Numbered from the stretch's first letter, positions 46,937-58,700 are shown. The stretch is 64,000 nt of DNA from Meandrina meandrites (GCA_963693305.1 OY855906.1:28060289-28124288); one strand, 5' to 3'. Notes: generated from the sequence alone by a model not told the origin. Numbers and translations: made by a program.

Positions 46937-47700
46937 AGTAAAGCGAGAGAGAGAGGCCCTTTTCCTTCCTAAGTGTACCCAATAGGATTATGGAGTCATG
47001 CGTCAACGCTAACCACCTAGTAACGGATAACCAATTGCATCTAACGGAAACCTGGAGGCAAGCCGTGGACTCCTGCCTAGTGGTAGGCGTGGCATATATT
47101 GATTTTAAGAATGTGATTGCGTTAATCACAAAATTCTACCGTAAAAGCTCCAGTGCAAATTTGGTATACGCCACCCCCTGCAAGCATGGTTAACGAGTTA
47201 TCTAACGTCTAGGTCACAGTGTATCGTCCTGAACGGGCGGAGATCTAGTTACAGCCGTGTGGCATTGGGCGTTTCACAAGGGAGTATTCTGGGGCCTACG
47301 TTGTTCGTCCTGTTTACCAGCGACCTCGTGGTGTCTGTGCAGTCAGCCGCTGTGTACATGTAGGCAGACGACACTGCTCTGTACTGCATTGGAAACAGTA
47401 TACATGAAGTCTCGGTTTTCCTTAATCAATCACCTAAAGAATTATACGCCTGGCCTACTATCAACAAGCTCACCCCCACCCGAAAAAGTCAGGATGTATG
47501 CTTTTCTGCAGAGGATCTATCACTGGCTCCCTTCCTCGCATACTGGTAGGAGGGAACTGCCTTAATTGGGCTAAACATAGCCGACTCCTTGCTGTTGACA
47601 TGGATGACAAACTGAGTTGGTCTCCACAGGTCAATAACCTGAAGAAGAAATTCACAAATAAACTGAGCCTTGTTAAGGTGGCCCGCGGTTTATTTTGGGA
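46937..47700 (+). pseudogene. non-LTR retrotransposon reverse transcriptase remnant
   Basis: Broken reverse transcriptase. Around 46990-47130 the frame shows TWRQAVDSCLVVGVAYIDF, motif A of the palm with IDF. From about 47225 another stretch reads RVALGVSQGSILGPTLF (motif B type) followed by VYM-stop-ADDTALYC. So the catalytic YADD has its Tyr codon replaced by TAG. Further frameshifts follow. This is a LINE fragment (CR1/L2/Jockey-like by motif style), dead. Confidence 0.75.
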
Positions 47701-47885
47701 AAGAAGGTGCATTTTTTATAAATCGATCGAATTTTGGGCGCGCATGGAAACCTCAACCGACTTTTGTTGAATACTGAACGATATATTTAGTCTTTAAAGA
47801 TATTTGTTATGTTTTATTTGTATATGTTTTCATCGACAAAATAATATTTATGACCAGAAAACCGTCCTTAAACAGGAAGTTCCGG

Positions 47886-47893
47886 TATAAAAG
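47886..47893 (+). promoter_or_regulatory. TATA box of a possible small gene
   Basis: TATAAAAG with a GC-rich palindrome (GGCCAGGCCTGGCC) directly downstream, the form of an RNA polymerase II core promoter. It stands about 245 bases before the small open frame at 48131. Confidence 0.35.
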
Positions 47894-48130
47894 GGGCCAG
47901 GCCTGGCCATTCTCACGCCCAGTTGTCAAAAAAACATCAAAGCGTAAACAACTGACAAACAACCCGCGCTTTCTCCGTGACAGTTGCTGGTAAAATGTGC
48001 TTCATTTTTGTTGAGAATGCTATGCTTAAACGTTAACAAGTTATATTTTACTTTTGTAAAGGGTATCTTTTGGTTTCATGAGGTTTTGAGGCGTATTTAA
48101 TTTGCAGGACGCTTGACTCTGCAACGTGCC

Positions 48131-48340
48131 ATGAATGCAAGAGTGAAAATTTGCATTTCGCGCCCGAAAGGTGTGAAATGTGGGAGGTGCTATCCCTTTT
48201 ATAGTGGAACTTCTTGTTTAAAGAATTGTAATGAACACGATTCAGTCATAGTACTCAGTCAACGAAAACCCACTATCATGGTTCGTTCAAGAACACTGTT
48301 TAAGAAGAATCAACAAAGGAGAAGAGTGTATCGCCCATAA
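48131..48340 (+). CDS. possible small basic, Cys-containing protein (hypothetical)
   Basis: Starting at ATG 48131, the frame encodes 69 residues: MNARVKICISRPKGVKCGRC, then a CLKNCNEHDS segment, and a very basic end (KKNQQRRRVYRP). A plausible gene structure exists: TATA box at 47886, donor GTAAAA at 47990, acceptor TTTGCAG at 48107. The ATG would be 24 bases into the second exon. No family is recognised; five cysteines fall in the first 40 residues. It could be chance, since the surrounding region is mostly transposon debris. Confidence 0.25.
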   Translation: MNARVKICISRPKGVKCGRCYPFYSGTSCLKNCNEHDSVIVLSQRKPTIMVRSRTLFKKNQQRRRVYRP

Positions 48341-48545
48341 ATGTAATAAAAACCATAAATACAATACCAACCATAAATGTAATAAAAATTGACCATAAAT
48401 GTAACAGTAACCATAAATGTAATAACGTTTAACCACAAATGTAATAAATTTACTAGCCATAAATGTAATAAAATTTGCCCATAAATGTAATAAACTGAAC
48501 AACCATAAATGTAATAAGGCTTAACCATAAATCTAATAAACTGGC
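48330..48545. repeat. CCATAAATGTAATAA direct-repeat cluster
   Basis: About ten copies of CCATAAATGTAATAA, near-identical, separated by variable 3-12 base spacers. The short constant motif with irregular spacing is unlike a plain minisatellite. Non-coding. Confidence 0.85.
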
Positions 48546-48715
48546 TATGACTTTCAAGTCAGTCAAGGGGCTACAGACTTGTCATTCTGTTTGTGCAGAA
48601 TGAGAAAAAGGTCGAAAGACCGAACACAATACGGCCAATGTACAAAAAAAAAAAAAAAAACTAGACCTAAAAAAAAGCTATATAAGAAATCGAGAAATTA
48701 TCCTAAAACTAGAAT

Positions 48716-49007
48716 TCATATACGATTATTAAAAATATCTGCCCCTTTGTAAAAAAACGCTCTTTTAGTCGATTCTAATTTAACCCTATCAATAACTAAC
48801 TTGTTCTTATTCCTAATATCATAATCATGAATATCATGTCGTTTAAGTTGAAAATAATTGGAAAAATAACTTGGGACCGTTCCCTTGAGGCACTTTTCAA
48901 CCAGTTTGACAATGTGGTTTTCTCTTCTTCTCGTAAGGGTGTCCCCACCAAGACTTGTAACCATCTGTTCGGTGGACAAATGGGCAGTATTCAAGATTAT
49001 TATATCT
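48716..49007 (-). pseudogene. LINE reverse transcriptase C-terminus (split copy, 3' part)
   Basis: The minus-strand translation reads NTAHLSTEQMVTSLGG, then RRRENHIVKLVEKCLKGTVP SYFSNYF, then RAFFYKGADIFNNRI, the standard C-terminal region of a LINE reverse transcriptase (KCLNGLVPSYL and SGAxLWNSLP types). It is broken off at 49007, where a transposon begins, and continues at 50999-51345. Confidence 0.8.
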
Positions 49008-49363
49008 CTAAGACAGTACGCGCGCTGTGATTGGTCAATTTTACGGGCCGTATTCTACAGTACGGCCCGCGAAATTTGAGAGTTCTCCTGATGCGATAAG
49101 TTTTGTTTATCAAAATCTCTTACAACGAAAATTTTGAAAGCTACTTTGAAAACATCTGCATTCGGACAAAACATTTTGAGAAACAAAAGCGAAAAGAACA
49201 GGGTCTTACAAAATTCAAACTAGATTTTTCAGATCTTTTAGAAACTGAAAGCGTCCCCGACCCCGAGCATCACACAAGTCAGAAACTTGACAATTTTCTC
49301 TCTGCCGAAAGGTAGAGAAGTCGAATTCTGAATGACAAAGATTTCAAGAGTTTTGTCAAGAGT

Positions 49364-49430
49364 TAGCCTGCGAATACAGCCGCCTCTCATCGCTCCCGGA
49401 ATGAGAGGCGGCTGTATTCGCAGGCTAGTC
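49364..49430. mobile_element. tiny perfect hairpin element
   Basis: TAGCCTGCGAATACAGCCGC and CTCTCAT pair perfectly with the right-hand complement around an 11-base loop (CGCTCCCGGA). This is a ~65-base MITE or its remnant. Confidence 0.8.
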
Positions 49431-49785
49431 GAGAGTAAACGAACAAAACATTCAAAACAACGTACCTGCTGCTGTTGTTGACGATCTCTTCGGCAAATTT
49501 TTAACGACGTCCGCTTATTATTTTGAAAACGGCCGGATAGTTCGAGCTCACCCCAGACAAAATTTCGATAGTGTACTCATTTTCCAACAAGAATTCTGCA
49601 CCAAACACCTCTCAGGACGACACAATTTCTTGACAATTTAGTTCACGTTGTCGACGAAATCATTGTTTGTTGCTTGCGGTCACCGCTTTCTTCTCCACAG
49701 AAAGGAGCTGTACGAATTAATCGTAAAATTAAAACGTTTGAAGTTTGGATTCACGTCTCTGCGAGCCAACTGCAAACTGTTTTCA

Positions 49786-50721
49786 GGGCCCGCGCAGCAA
49801 GATTTTGACTGGGGGGGCTTAAACGTGAGCCAGCTTTTTTTTCGGGGGGGGGGGGGGGGGGGGGTCCAGTGGCATGCTTCCCTTGGAAAATTTGGGTTTT
49901 AGTTACTCTCAGCCACCGGAAGGTGGTTCTTTTAATTGTTTTTACAACTTGAAACAGCACTGAGGGACCCCAAACAACAATGCTACTAACGTAGGATCTA
50001 CAAGAGATTATTGCAATTTATCTGCTTTATCGGTTCTGGTCGTGTTAGTGTCTTGCAAAATTCCTATTTCATGCAGTATCAGCCTTGCCATATTATTGTA
50101 ATGTCTTTACAATATAAGTAGACTCAACATTTAGAACCAGACCTATAGATTCTCTATCAAACCCTGCTTGAAACAATATAATTTACTCCAAATCAGTACT
50201 ACTGCCATTAACCTTTTCAAACCAGGAATCCACCGATTTCTGCTACACTTCAGCTTAACGGTATATATCAATCAATGGAAATTAACGACTAAAATTTTAG
50301 TGTAAATTAGATTCTTTAAAGACGCCAAAATTTCTCTTTCTGTTATTGCTACGATCTGCAAATTCGTTGGAGATGTCAAAACGTCATCCTTCATGACTGT
50401 TTATCATTATTAGGTTTCTAAATCTCTCTTGCGTCATTGTTGAGAAAAATTTTCAGTTCTCAGGCGGTGGAAACTGAATGATTGTTCACCAGGATTTACC
50501 AATATGGAACTAAATCAAAAACACAGTTTATTACCAGCTTCTGGAAAGGCGTTCAAATGAAATACTTTTAGTAATTGTTCGTTCAATAATAATTATTTTT
50601 GGCGTTTCTTTCTTTCTTTACTTGTTTATTTACTTAAGTTCTTATTATTTTTTCCTTTTACTGTGAAAAAGTGGCGGGGGGGCTAAAGCCCCCCCAGCCC
50701 CTCCCTCTGCGCGGGCCCTGG
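49786..50721. mobile_element. CAGGGCCCGCGCAG transposon, copy 1
   Basis: Terminal inverted repeats CAGGGCCCGCGCAG and CTGCGCGGGCCCTG, flanked by GTTTT on both sides (5-bp duplication). Near the left end is a long G run after TTTGACTGGGGGG. It shares phrases ACTCTCAG, CGGAAGGTGG and CAAGAGATTATTGCAATTTA with copy 2 at 51582. No transposase, non-autonomous. The ends resemble hAT-type CAGGG termini, but a 5-bp duplication is not the hAT norm of 8. Confidence 0.8.
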
Positions 50722-50998
50722 TTTTTGTAAGCCAATAAATTTCGCTTTCTTCTTGCATTTGACGCGCGTGTCATTCAAATGTAGCCGCGATTGACTTGAA
50801 ATGGTTTCTTTTCTCCAGAATGAGAGATATAATAAACATCTTATTAACCTCGTTTTCTCGGTCCGTACTGTAAAATACGGATCCTCGTTTTTTCCCATCG
50901 ATTTATGGCCCGCACGCTTCGCGCTTGGGCCATAAATCGACGGGAAAAAACTCGGTCCGTATTTTACAGTACGGACCTCGAACTCGATTAATAAGAGG

Positions 50999-51345
50999 TA
51001 TCTATTCTACCACCTCGTCTTTGTAAACATTCCAGACCTTCTTCATTCCCTTTACCACATCTATGGAAAACAGCACCACAATAATCCAGAATTGGAAGAA
51101 TCATCGATTTAAACAATCTATTCGCTGATTCAATTGTTAATGAGGGTCGCGCTCTTGAAAAAAATCCCCAGCATCTTGGAAACTTTCTTCTTTACATAAT
51201 CGATATGCTGATTCAGAGAAAGGCTGCTGTCCAATATTACGCCAAGATATTTAAAGGCATCACAAGGTTTCACAGATTCTCCCCCAAAAGCTATATCGAT
51301 CCCTTCGATACCCTGACGATGTAAGCCTGTCACCTTTATTATACA
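50999..51345 (-). pseudogene. LINE reverse transcriptase fragment (split copy, 5' part)
   Basis: Minus-strand reading gives IAFGGESVKPCDAFKYLGVI, then LDSSLSLNQHIDYVKKKV, then MILPILDYCGAVFHRCGKGN and LECLQRRGGRI. This is the thumb region after the reverse transcriptase palm, directly upstream of the C-terminal piece at 48716-49007. At about 51345 it is cut by the arm of the palindromic element at 51345-54975. Confidence 0.8.
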
Positions 51346-51581
51346 ATGAATATTTACGTGGGTTTCGTTGCGAGTTTTATACCTATGCGAGTGCGCGAGT
51401 TCAAAATTTTCTACAGCACATTTTCTTACCAGAAACGAAAGAAAATCACTTTGTTCTCTACACAAAAAATCTCTAAGCTATTTATCAAGTTGTACGATAA
51501 CACAGACTAGTTAAGACTATCATGCAACCAAACGGTTCGAAACTGCATTGTACGCTTATGTAATAGATAGCGAGCACCACT

Positions 51582-52261
51582 CAGGGCCCGCGCAGCAAGA
51601 CTTTGAGTGGGGGGGGGGGGGGGGGGGGGGGTAGTTACTCTCAGATATCGGAAGGTGGATTTAAAATTAACAAACAGTGTATTAAAGCGCAATATTTTTA
51701 CAACGTGAAACAGCAAGGGTCCGCAAACAAAAATGGTGCTAACGTACCAGGGTCTACAAGAGATTATTGCAATTTATTGCGCTGGCCTTCGAGCTGGCAT
51801 TATTTAGATTTGCTACACCGCGGAAAACGCCACCAAAAGCAGGAATCTGACTATGTTTGCTATACTTCAGCTTAACTTTGTAAACTTCTCTTTCTGTTAT
51901 TGCTACAATCTGCAATTTCATTAGTGTTGTCAAAAACCATTCTTCACGACTGTTTATCATTTTCAAGTTACTAAATCTGTCTTACGTCATTGTTGGGCAA
52001 AATGTTTATTCTTCGGGCAGTGGAAACTGAATGACCATTTATCAGATGCACTCGATATCCAATATGGAACTCAAAAACAAAATTTATCCCCAGCTTCTGG
52101 AAAGGGGTTCAAATGAAATACTTTTAGTAATTGTTCCTTCAATAATAATAATATTTTTTTATCTTTATTTCTTTGTTTACTTGCTTAGTTACTTAAGTTC
52201 TCATTATTTTTCTTTTTACTGTAAAAAGCCTCCCCCAGCCCCTCCCTCTGTTTGGGCCCTG
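51582..52261. mobile_element. CAGGGCCCGCGCAG transposon, copy 2
   Basis: The left end is CAGGGCCCGCGCAGCAAGA and the right end GGGCCCTG (the right terminus has lost part of the repeat), flanked by CCACT on both sides. The right arm of the surrounding palindrome has the uninterrupted target, reading GCGAGCACCACTTCC on the minus strand, which proves the 5-bp duplication. A G run of about 22 follows the left end. Related to copy 1 at 49786. Confidence 0.9.
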
Positions 52262-52645
52262 CCACTTCCAAAATCACAAACTGCCACAACTCTTACACAT
52301 ACACAAAAAAACTGACTTTAAATGACTTACATAACCGGCTCCAAACGAGCTTGCCGAGTCTGTTTTGCCGCCGTGATTTTCTTGGTTTTGAGTTATTTTT
52401 TTAGCCGCGATTTGACTTTGTTTTGCCGTATTTTTTTGCCTTGAGTTGATTTTTTTTGCCTTGACATGTTTTGAAGTAAATCAAAACAAATTTCTTTGCC
52501 TTCATCAATGTCCTTTTTACATTAAATTGCCCTTCTACAGGTGTATTAGCGTACAGTAAAAGTTCTAAACCCTTAATTTTTACTAAAATTTGATGTGTGC
52601 ACCTACGTGCATAAGTGAGCAACCCAATAAAGTGCAGCGACATCA

Positions 52646-54431
52646 ATTGAATTTTACAACCAGTTACAACAAGCCAGAAAAGTAAAGTTAGACGGATTAA
52701 CCACAACAAAACCATGAGAGGTCAACGATGTCATTTTATATTGGCTTGAGTTTAATTTGTTGTGCCTCAAGATTTTCATTTTCGTGTCAGCAAATTTCCT
52801 GTGCCGTAAGTAAATCTATATATTATGTAAAAATATTTTCACTCCATATGTAGGCCTATGGTAGTGCATCGTATGACCCTCGTTTCTTTTCGTCTGTTTC
52901 ATAAAAATTTGGGCAGCTTGCGAACTTTTTTTTTGGGTCAAATGGTTCACGGACCCCCCTGACAATAAATTTCCTGTACGCCTATGTGTATACTGGTATG
53001 CTTTTTGAACGGAGAAGATATGTTAGTTATCCCTTGAGGTACATGGAAAATACAAGTGTAATATACTAAACAATTAACATTCTATAGTCAGAACAAACTC
53101 GTTTTATTTTATTACAAAGTTAACACAAGAGCGGGAACTAATGATTAAAGATATTGTGTAAAGAGTCAGGTTTGGATTGCCATCATACATGTTACTGATG
53201 TTTGCGAATAAAAAAAAAATAACTTTCACATATGTGGAAAACAGTCTTTTACATTTGCTAAAAAAAGACCTAATGCTTCCGTTCTATGTCCCAGACAGTA
53301 CAAGGCAGTACGAGCTGTAGAGTCCTCGTTTAGAATTGCACTCGAAGAAATAGTATTTTTGTTTCTTTTAAAGGGGTCACATAGAGCTTGAGCCACACCT
53401 TTAGGGGTCTATATGAAAATTTCAAGTCAATTTCACGAAGAAAGAGAATAGCAAGTTTTTAACCCCTTGACTTGGAAGTCGTAGCCAGTTAATTACATTT
53501 GGGCGATTTTTGCACAAGGCAGTGAAAATAGCGTTAACCACGTTTTGGAAACTTCAGTCATATATTGGTATAAAGCCTGGTAAATATGACCGGAAAAGCC
53601 CAAAATGTGCCTCTCGTACTACTGTTATCATTCTCTGAGCTTCTGTTGGAGTATGTAACGATTGCGAAAACGTTAGACATATATTGTCAAGGAATGGCTT
53701 CAGGGAGCTCCCCTTTGACTCCTGGTGCTCCGACTTGGCCATTGGGAAAGGGAATAAGGAAGCAGGGGGCGGTGGGTGGTGGGCTCAGTTTCCAGACATT
53801 GATTATCAACATATGTCCGAGTTTTTACAAAGTGGGTGGGGGGGGGGGAGAATTCTGCAAAATTTTTTCGCCTGTACCCGGGGGAAGGTTGGTCCAAAAA
53901 CCTGAGTTTTGCACTGAAAAATACTCTTTTTCATTGGCAGAAAAGTTCGGAGGGCTGCAAACAGCGCTTGTCAAATTGCATAAAGCAACTCGCTCACACA
54001 TGAAAAAACAAAGGACTTGTTTGTAGCAAGTCTTGAAGAAGTTGCAAAAGCGGTGGAACAGCAATGAATCAAAACAAATAATAAATAATCAAATCTTACC
54101 AGCCGAACTTGAATCAGTCTAGTACAGATTAGAGGATGCCTTTTTCGAACAGACCATCCAAACAATTTGACTACAATTAATATTTGAACCAAATAAAGAG
54201 AAATAAAGGTCTAGTTTACAGATTTCTTTCATGATAAGCACAAAAAGAAAAAAAAAGTAAACAACAGAGTAAAAGTCGTAGAAGTAGATATTTCATCAAT
54301 AATATATAGATTTAGGCAGGCCTAAAAGCGGAGCTCCTATTTATTTATTTTTTTTATTTTTTGCTTGAGTTTGCACTGTTTAATTAAGTAGCCACACTAT
54401 TTCTAAGCGTATACGGTTGCCCATATACATA
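52646..54431. other. spacer of the palindromic element
   Basis: No gene is recognised. Frames at 53554-53742 (minus) and 53586-54026 (plus) overlap and show no domain I can name. Confidence 0.45.
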
Positions 54432-54975
54432 CATGTCGCTGCACTTTATTGGGTTCCTCATGCACGTACGCACGTAGACGCACACATCAAATTTTAGTGT
54501 AAAGACTTTTCATAACTCTAAGGGTAACTCAATGTAAAAGAACCTTGATGAAGGCGAAGAATTTTTTTTGATTTACTTCAAAACAGTCAAGGCAAAGAGA
54601 TCAACTCAGGCAAAACAAAGTGAACTCGCGGCTAAACAAAATGAACTCACACGACAACAAAGAAAATCGCAGCGGCAAAACTAACTCAGCAAATTCATTG
54701 AGAGCCGGTTTAAGTCATTTTAAGCAGTTTTTCTGTCTAAGAATTGTGACAGTTTGTGATTTAGGAAGTGGTGCTCGCTGTCTAATAAGCTTACAATGTA
54801 GCTTTGAACCATCTTGTTTCGGTTGCATGATTAACTACGCTGCATGTTTTATCGTACACATTGCGAATTTATGTAGGGAAGTGAATGAATTTCCTTCGTT
54901 TCTAGTAGGCAAATGCACGTTAGGAAAAGTCTGAACTCACTCACCCAAGCACAGGCAACTCGCAATATAAAAACC

Positions 54976-56589
54976 GGCGAAAATACTCGAATCTAAAAAT
55001 TTATCACGCGTACGAGATTTCAACACACTCACCGAAATGACAAAAAAGCAAGCGAGTTCAATAGAGCAGTTGGATAATAAATCGTTTAATCGTTGGTGTG
55101 AAGTATCGTTGCCGAAGGCTTACTCGTTTTGTCTTTGATTTGTTTGTGTGATTTTTCTGCAAATGCAGCGCGAGAAATCATGTTTTTGATCCGTGTAGCT
55201 CAATAATTTGGTATTATTTTCAAAATCCAACGATGAACCTCACAGTTAACTCCACTAACTAAAAAAGACACAAAATTTGAAACGAAAAATTTAATAGACA
55301 AAAGTGTACACAAGTGATTAAAGCTAAGAGGTTTGAAAGCAGCTCTTTTGACGGAATTTAAGCTTATAATTGACGGGAAGATCTGAAAACCGACACAACA
55401 TAGAATTCGCTCATAAATGCATGAAGTATAAACAGTTTCTCACAACCAAATGTGTACATTTACGTTCGTTACCTCATATTTTGAGAAGGCTTGTAAATTC
55501 TCCAGGGCAAAGCTTTCAAACCAGCAAAATAACATCGGAGACGAAGCGACGAAAACGGTAGTTTCGTCCAATGTTCGTAATAATCTCACACCACCGACAT
55601 ATGCATAATATGAATTATCAGCGAAGATCAATATATCTTTCTTACTTTCGGTGTAGCTTTTTTACAGTCTTTTATCCGTCACTTCAGTCAACTTGACCGG
55701 CTCTGAGTACACAGTTAATTTTCCAGTCTTGGTCAGGAGCAGGAACCGTTGACAGTGCTTCAACTGCAACTCTCGTTGTTTTTGACTCGTACTCCGACAT
55801 ATCATGTTCAGGTCGACAACTGATTTCGGATCTTCCCGTTAAGAGGTTATCCTAAATCACTTGGCATAAGTTTCCATGCTGTAGATATGTAAATAAAGCC
55901 AGAAATATTCACGAAGATCTATGTCCTCCAGCACGCTTTCTTCCCATCTTTCAATTCAGCAGTGAAAAACCGGTGCAACCGATTTGCCGCCTTTTCATAA
56001 AATCGCTTCGTTTAAGTTGAAATGAAATGTCCAGATCATTTTTTTAACATGAGAAAAAACTTTTTAAAATAGATTTAGCCAAGCCTAAAAGCTGAGCTCC
56101 TCGGTTATTAACTTTGCCCTTTATTTAAATCTCAATTTACGCGGTGATCAAAATATTTGTAAAAAAACATCTTCTGGTCAGCGGCCAACTTAAAAAAAAA
56201 CAAGTGACCCCGATGAGCTCCACATGTGAGCCCGCGATATGGTCACGTGATACTGGTCAGCGGATACGTTGTTTTGACAGCTGTCAATTAATCATAACAT
56301 GGATGTCAAAGTTGTAAGCTCCGTTTACGTACGTACGTGGGGATAAGTAGAGATGGCATTCATCTGCTTCCCATCTCCCTTAGTCTATTCTCCTCCTCCT
56401 CCCCCCATCCCCGGTCGGGCTGCCTCGGTACTCCACTCCCCCTCCCCGAGAGTCCGTACGCGCGGGCGGACGGGCGGACGGCGTACGCAACCAAATTTTC
56501 TGGGCCTCATGGGTTTACCAAAAATCCTTACCCATGGTGCTCCGCTGGCGCGCTTCGCGCGCTGGAGCTCCGCTATAAAATTGATCTAC
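54976..56589. other. no gene recognised
   Basis: Contains a GC-rich patch at 56400-56580 (CGCGGGCGGACGGGCGGACG) and a phrase CCTAAAAGCTGAGCTCCTCG near 56080 that recurs in diverged form near 54320. This looks like repeat debris; no exon is supported. Confidence 0.4.
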
Positions 56590-57674
56590 ATGTATGATTG
56601 ATGACTCAAGAAACTCATATTTTGTACTTCATTACATGTAAATACTGTACAATCAAAATAGAAATGGAATATTTAAATAACACTATGAAGTAGTGTGGAT
56701 TTGACAACACCGACGATGATTAAAGTTGACGCAGTTGAAGCAAATAATTTGCCGAGTAATGTTTTTTTAAACATTAGGTCCTACATTTTTGCATTTGGAG
56801 GCTTCATTATATGTAATTATAAATACAATAAAAGTCAAAATAGAATATTTAAATAACACTATAAGACCTATAACGTAAAGTAGATTTGAAAACAGCGTGA
56901 GAACAACTTATTATCTTCCGTGCACGAAAAAAAAGCAATTTCAATTCAAATATACTAAATTGCGCTTGATTATTTAAGTTGACAGATTTTTAATTAACAT
57001 TTGCAGAGTAATATTTATATAAACTATAGCTTCTACATTTTTGCATTTGGAAGCTTCAAAACCTGCATAATTTTTAAAATAAGTAAAGATCCCGTGGCCA
57101 AAACTTCGGGAAATTAAATTGATCACAGTTAAATATATAAAAACAATTCGGCGAAAGTTGTAAATTTGCTGGAAGGAGAAAACAAAATGGATGGAGACCA
57201 CAGTTAGCGGCCAACCTAATTAAACCACTATTCAACCTACGCTGTCCCACAACAATGCCTTTAGGTTGTTGTTTTCTTTTATGAAATGCCTCAATGGAAT
57301 CAACCAAGGATAGCCATGGCCTGTTTGTCAGCATTATGTTATAGATATATTACAGGGTAACTGTTCTCAGACATTGTTCACATTTTTTTACTTTGCGAAA
57401 CAGGTAAGCAAATTAAGAATTTCGCACACAAACCAATAGGTCCTCCAGTTGCCACATTTATAGCAATAGGAGAAAGTTTTGCTGCATCAAAGAAATGTCC
57501 CTTTCGTGTGATTAATTCATATTATAAACGCCTCGTGCTCTATTAATTAATAAAGTTTGTTGACAACACCTGCTTCCTCTGAATGTTCGTTAAGATAAAA
57601 TATAGCGACAAACTCATCGATCAAGTCGAACGTCTTTACGACCCAGAAGTTTCGACAAGTTATAAGAACCCAAG
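56590..57674. repeat. duplicated 5' flank of the second chemoreceptor
   Basis: Matches 61165-62326 upstream of the next gene: GACTCAAGAAACTCATATTT, ATTTAAATAACACTATGA, TGCATTTGGAAGCTTCAAAA and GAAATGCCTCAATG occur in the same order in both. Within this copy there is also an internal ~280-base duplication (the ATATTTAAATAACACTAT and CTACATTTTTGCATTTGGA phrases appear twice). The promoter should lie here, but no TATA box is clear. Confidence 0.75.
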
Positions 57675-58700
57675 ATGCTGCCACGAGCGGTGCGTGTACA
57701 AGACATGAGCCAAATGGAAGTGAATGACAATGGTAGTACTGTTCCAACTGAAGAATATCCGAGAGTAGACGAAGTGACGTCAAATCGACAAAAGCAGCTC
57801 GAAGGCATCTTCCGTCCGATCTTGATCGCAATGAAATTGACGGGGCAATTTTTCGGCGAGACCGCGTTGAGCAAGTGTCGTGGTCGAAGGACATTGCACA
57901 TTTCACACTTTTTCAGCGCGCTTATCGCTCTGGGCCAATGGCTCATGGTGGTTCTGGCTTTTATAAGTCAACTTTACGTAGGGTTCTCGTCCATGGGTAC
58001 TTTTTTATTCTTGCTGGTTACAACTACTTGGTATGCTCAGTGTGCAGGTAACACAACCATTTGCTTGTTCGTTTTGCCACTGACGAACAAAAGGCCGTCA
58101 AGATTCGCCCAGTTTCTTTCTGGTTTTGTCACGACGGTGCCCGAGATTGACGGGATGAAGAAGAAAGTGGTGTGGTGTTTGTCAGTAGCGTGTTTAGCAG
58201 CTGTACTCAATTCCATCGTCCTCGCTTTCTTCATTGTGCACTTAACGGGCATGATTTCTATGTTTCCACCATGGGATCGACACCCAGGCCTGCGCTTAAC
58301 GGTACGAGTGATAGAAATGGTTTGGGGGGTCCTCGATTCCTTTGCCTGGACTTTACCACCAGTGATCTTCTGTATCACGTGCATGCTCCTGGAAAAAATG
58401 TTCGACAGTTTTCAAAATAAAGTGTCCAAGGAATCAATACATTCTTTTAGCATCGCTTACTTGCGACAGGAGCACCTGAGGCTATGTGAGATGGTAGAGC
58501 TGGCCAATGCTGTGTTTTCGCCACTACTATTTGTGATTATTTCATTGGACGTACCATTGATTTGCATCAACACTTATCAGATACTCAAGCTGTCGAGTGA
58601 GGCAGGAACCATCACGATTTTGGGTTATGTCTACTGGGGCTTCCTAATATCTGCTTTGTTGATAGTAATTTTCATTTTTGGAAATCGCGTTAACAAAAAG
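57675..58700 (+). CDS. gustatory-receptor-like chemoreceptor, large first exon (tandem copy A)
   Basis: 342 codons from the ATG at 57675 to the splice donor AAG/GTAAGT at 58701. Reading through the intron would add only a short unrelated tail. It is related to the complete receptor at 3733: PILIAMKLTGQFFGETAL matches PVLTLMKLCGMYFGETSF, and LPLTNKRPSRFAQFL matches LPLTEKKKSRFEKFL. LRQEHLRLCEMVELANAVFS matches LKEEHCRLCETVELAEKMFS. The exon ends at the equivalent FGNRVNKK. Six hydrophobic segments are visible. The three short C-terminal exons expected from the complete gene were not found between 58701 and 61160. The copy is therefore either incomplete or has exons too diverged for me to see. 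Confidence 0.75.

Larger units (their letters stand above)
49008..50998. mobile_element. composite insertion splitting the LINE copy
   Basis: A ~2 kb insert flanked by TATCT (49003-49007 and 50999-51003). Removing it restores a continuous LINE frame (GGRIDIIILNTAHLST). The left part begins near a GCGCGCTGTGATTGG end with a TACGGGCCGTATTCTA palindrome. The right end is a ~110-base hairpin (GGTCCGTACTGTAAAATACG paired with its complement). Inside are a small hairpin at 49364-49430 and the CAGGGCCC element at 49786-50721. At least three elements are therefore nested. Confidence 0.65.
51345..54975. mobile_element. 3.6 kb element with ~620-bp inverted arms
   Basis: Left arm 51345-51581 plus 52262-52645; right arm 54432-54975, inverted. 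Shared phrases include TGCACTTTATTGGGTT, CAAATTTTAGT, GATTTACTTCAAAACA, ATTGTGACAGTTTGTGATTT, GCGAGCACCACT and AGAAACGAA. The arms have diverged noticeably, so the palindrome is old. The spacer (52646-54431) has short frames but no recognisable transposase and a G run near 53833. The left arm carries a later CAGGGCCC element that the right arm lacks. Confidence 0.75.

Noticed and set aside
48330..48545. CRISPR-like repeat and spacer pattern
   Set aside because: Repeats are only 15 bases, spacers 3-12 bases, and the window is eukaryotic.
58172..58420. Second open frame within chemoreceptor copy A
   Set aside because: Shadow frame of the receptor exon; the receptor frame shows clear family motifs.
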